A DNA stretch of 13,056 bases from JAVBWI01 sp036677445 (GTDB taxonomy: Bacteria; Bacillota; Clostridia; Christensenellales; CAG-138), in the NCBI GenBank assembly GCA_036677445.1, contig JAVBWI010000005.1, positions 1 to 13,056 on the forward strand, read 5' to 3'. This document shows, in pieces, positions 12,943-13,056 of the stretch. The notes under the pieces are model-generated. The model had not been told where the DNA came from. It ran no database searches and saw only the letters and a list, made by a program, of their open reading frames with translations. Within the stretch, counting starts at the first letter, position 1; each line of letters starts with the position of its first letter. The position numbers were made by a program, and so were the translations under genes.

Positions 12943-13056
12943 ATGGCAAAGCAGAAATTCGAGCGCACGAAACCGCACGTAAACATTGGAACGATCGGAC
13001 ACGTAGACCATGGCAAGACGACGCTGACGGCGGCGATCACAATGGCGCTGTCCCAG
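12943..13056 (+). CDS. tuf: elongation factor Tu (partial, 5' end)
   Basis: The first 38 codons, running off the window edge. MAKQKFERTKPHVNIGTIGH is the standard EF-Tu start, followed by VDHGKTTLTAAITMAL with the P-loop GHVDHGKT. EF-Tu brings aminoacyl-tRNA to the ribosome as a GTP complex. AGAGGAGGAG about 8 nt before the ATG is a strong ribosome binding site fitting high expression. The preceding tRNA-Gly and its promoter suggest a tRNA-tuf operon, an arrangement also known in other bacteria. Confidence 0.98.
   Translation, partial: MAKQKFERTKPHVNIGTIGHVDHGKTTLTAAITMALSQ

Overview
The window looks like a chromosomal segment of a moderately GC-rich, low-copy-number Gram-positive bacterium, most likely a gut-type Clostridia/Firmicutes member. 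The support is indirect: strong AGGAGG-type ribosome binding sites, SigA-like TTGACA/TATAAT promoters, a T-box riboswitch, a YqeY protein, a flavin reductase of the clostridial rubredoxin-partner type, and a Clostridia-like EF-Tu N-terminus. I cannot place it to genus.

Layout. 1-440 is a hairpin-rich non-coding stretch. 442-975 encodes a zinc-ribbon membrane protein. 988-3276 is the most remarkable part: a perfect-consensus promoter, a T-box leader with a UAC (tyrosine) specifier, and a beta-eliminating lyase of the tryptophanase/tyrosine phenol-lyase family, flanked by two copies of a ~160-bp palindrome-rich repeat in opposite orientation. 3277-3569 is more hairpin-rich intergenic DNA leading to typA/bipA (3570-5387) with its own promoter and terminator. 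5584-6042 is a small membrane protein. 6189-6929 is a visibly A+T-rich DUF429-like gene, probably acquired. Then come a minus-strand zinc-dependent phospholipase C-like gene (7070-7684), a DUF1801/YdhG-like gene (7819-8196), minus-strand yqeY (8319-8768), and a minus-strand flavin reductase (8836-9336) divergent from an Fe-S aldo/keto reductase (9499-10608). 10661-11698 holds a set of 11-bp direct repeats, a 30-residue membrane microprotein and a larger anchored protein that shares its N-terminus. A hairpin array (11699-12103) separates this from a minus-strand membrane/coiled-coil protein (12104-12529). The window ends with tRNA-Gly(CCC) and the start of tuf.

Functionally this is mostly single-gene units, not one pathway. 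The translation theme recurs (typA, yqeY, tRNA-Gly, tuf). The candidate worth attention is the tyrosine-responsive T-box in front of a lyase that carries the tyrosine phenol-lyase specificity residues: a T-box should switch the gene on when tyrosine is scarce, which is odd for a tyrosine-degrading enzyme. The second theme is a rich population of modular palindromic intergenic repeats, at least two families of which recur within these 13 kb. Some carry terminator-like hairpins, and one supplies the last codons of a gene.
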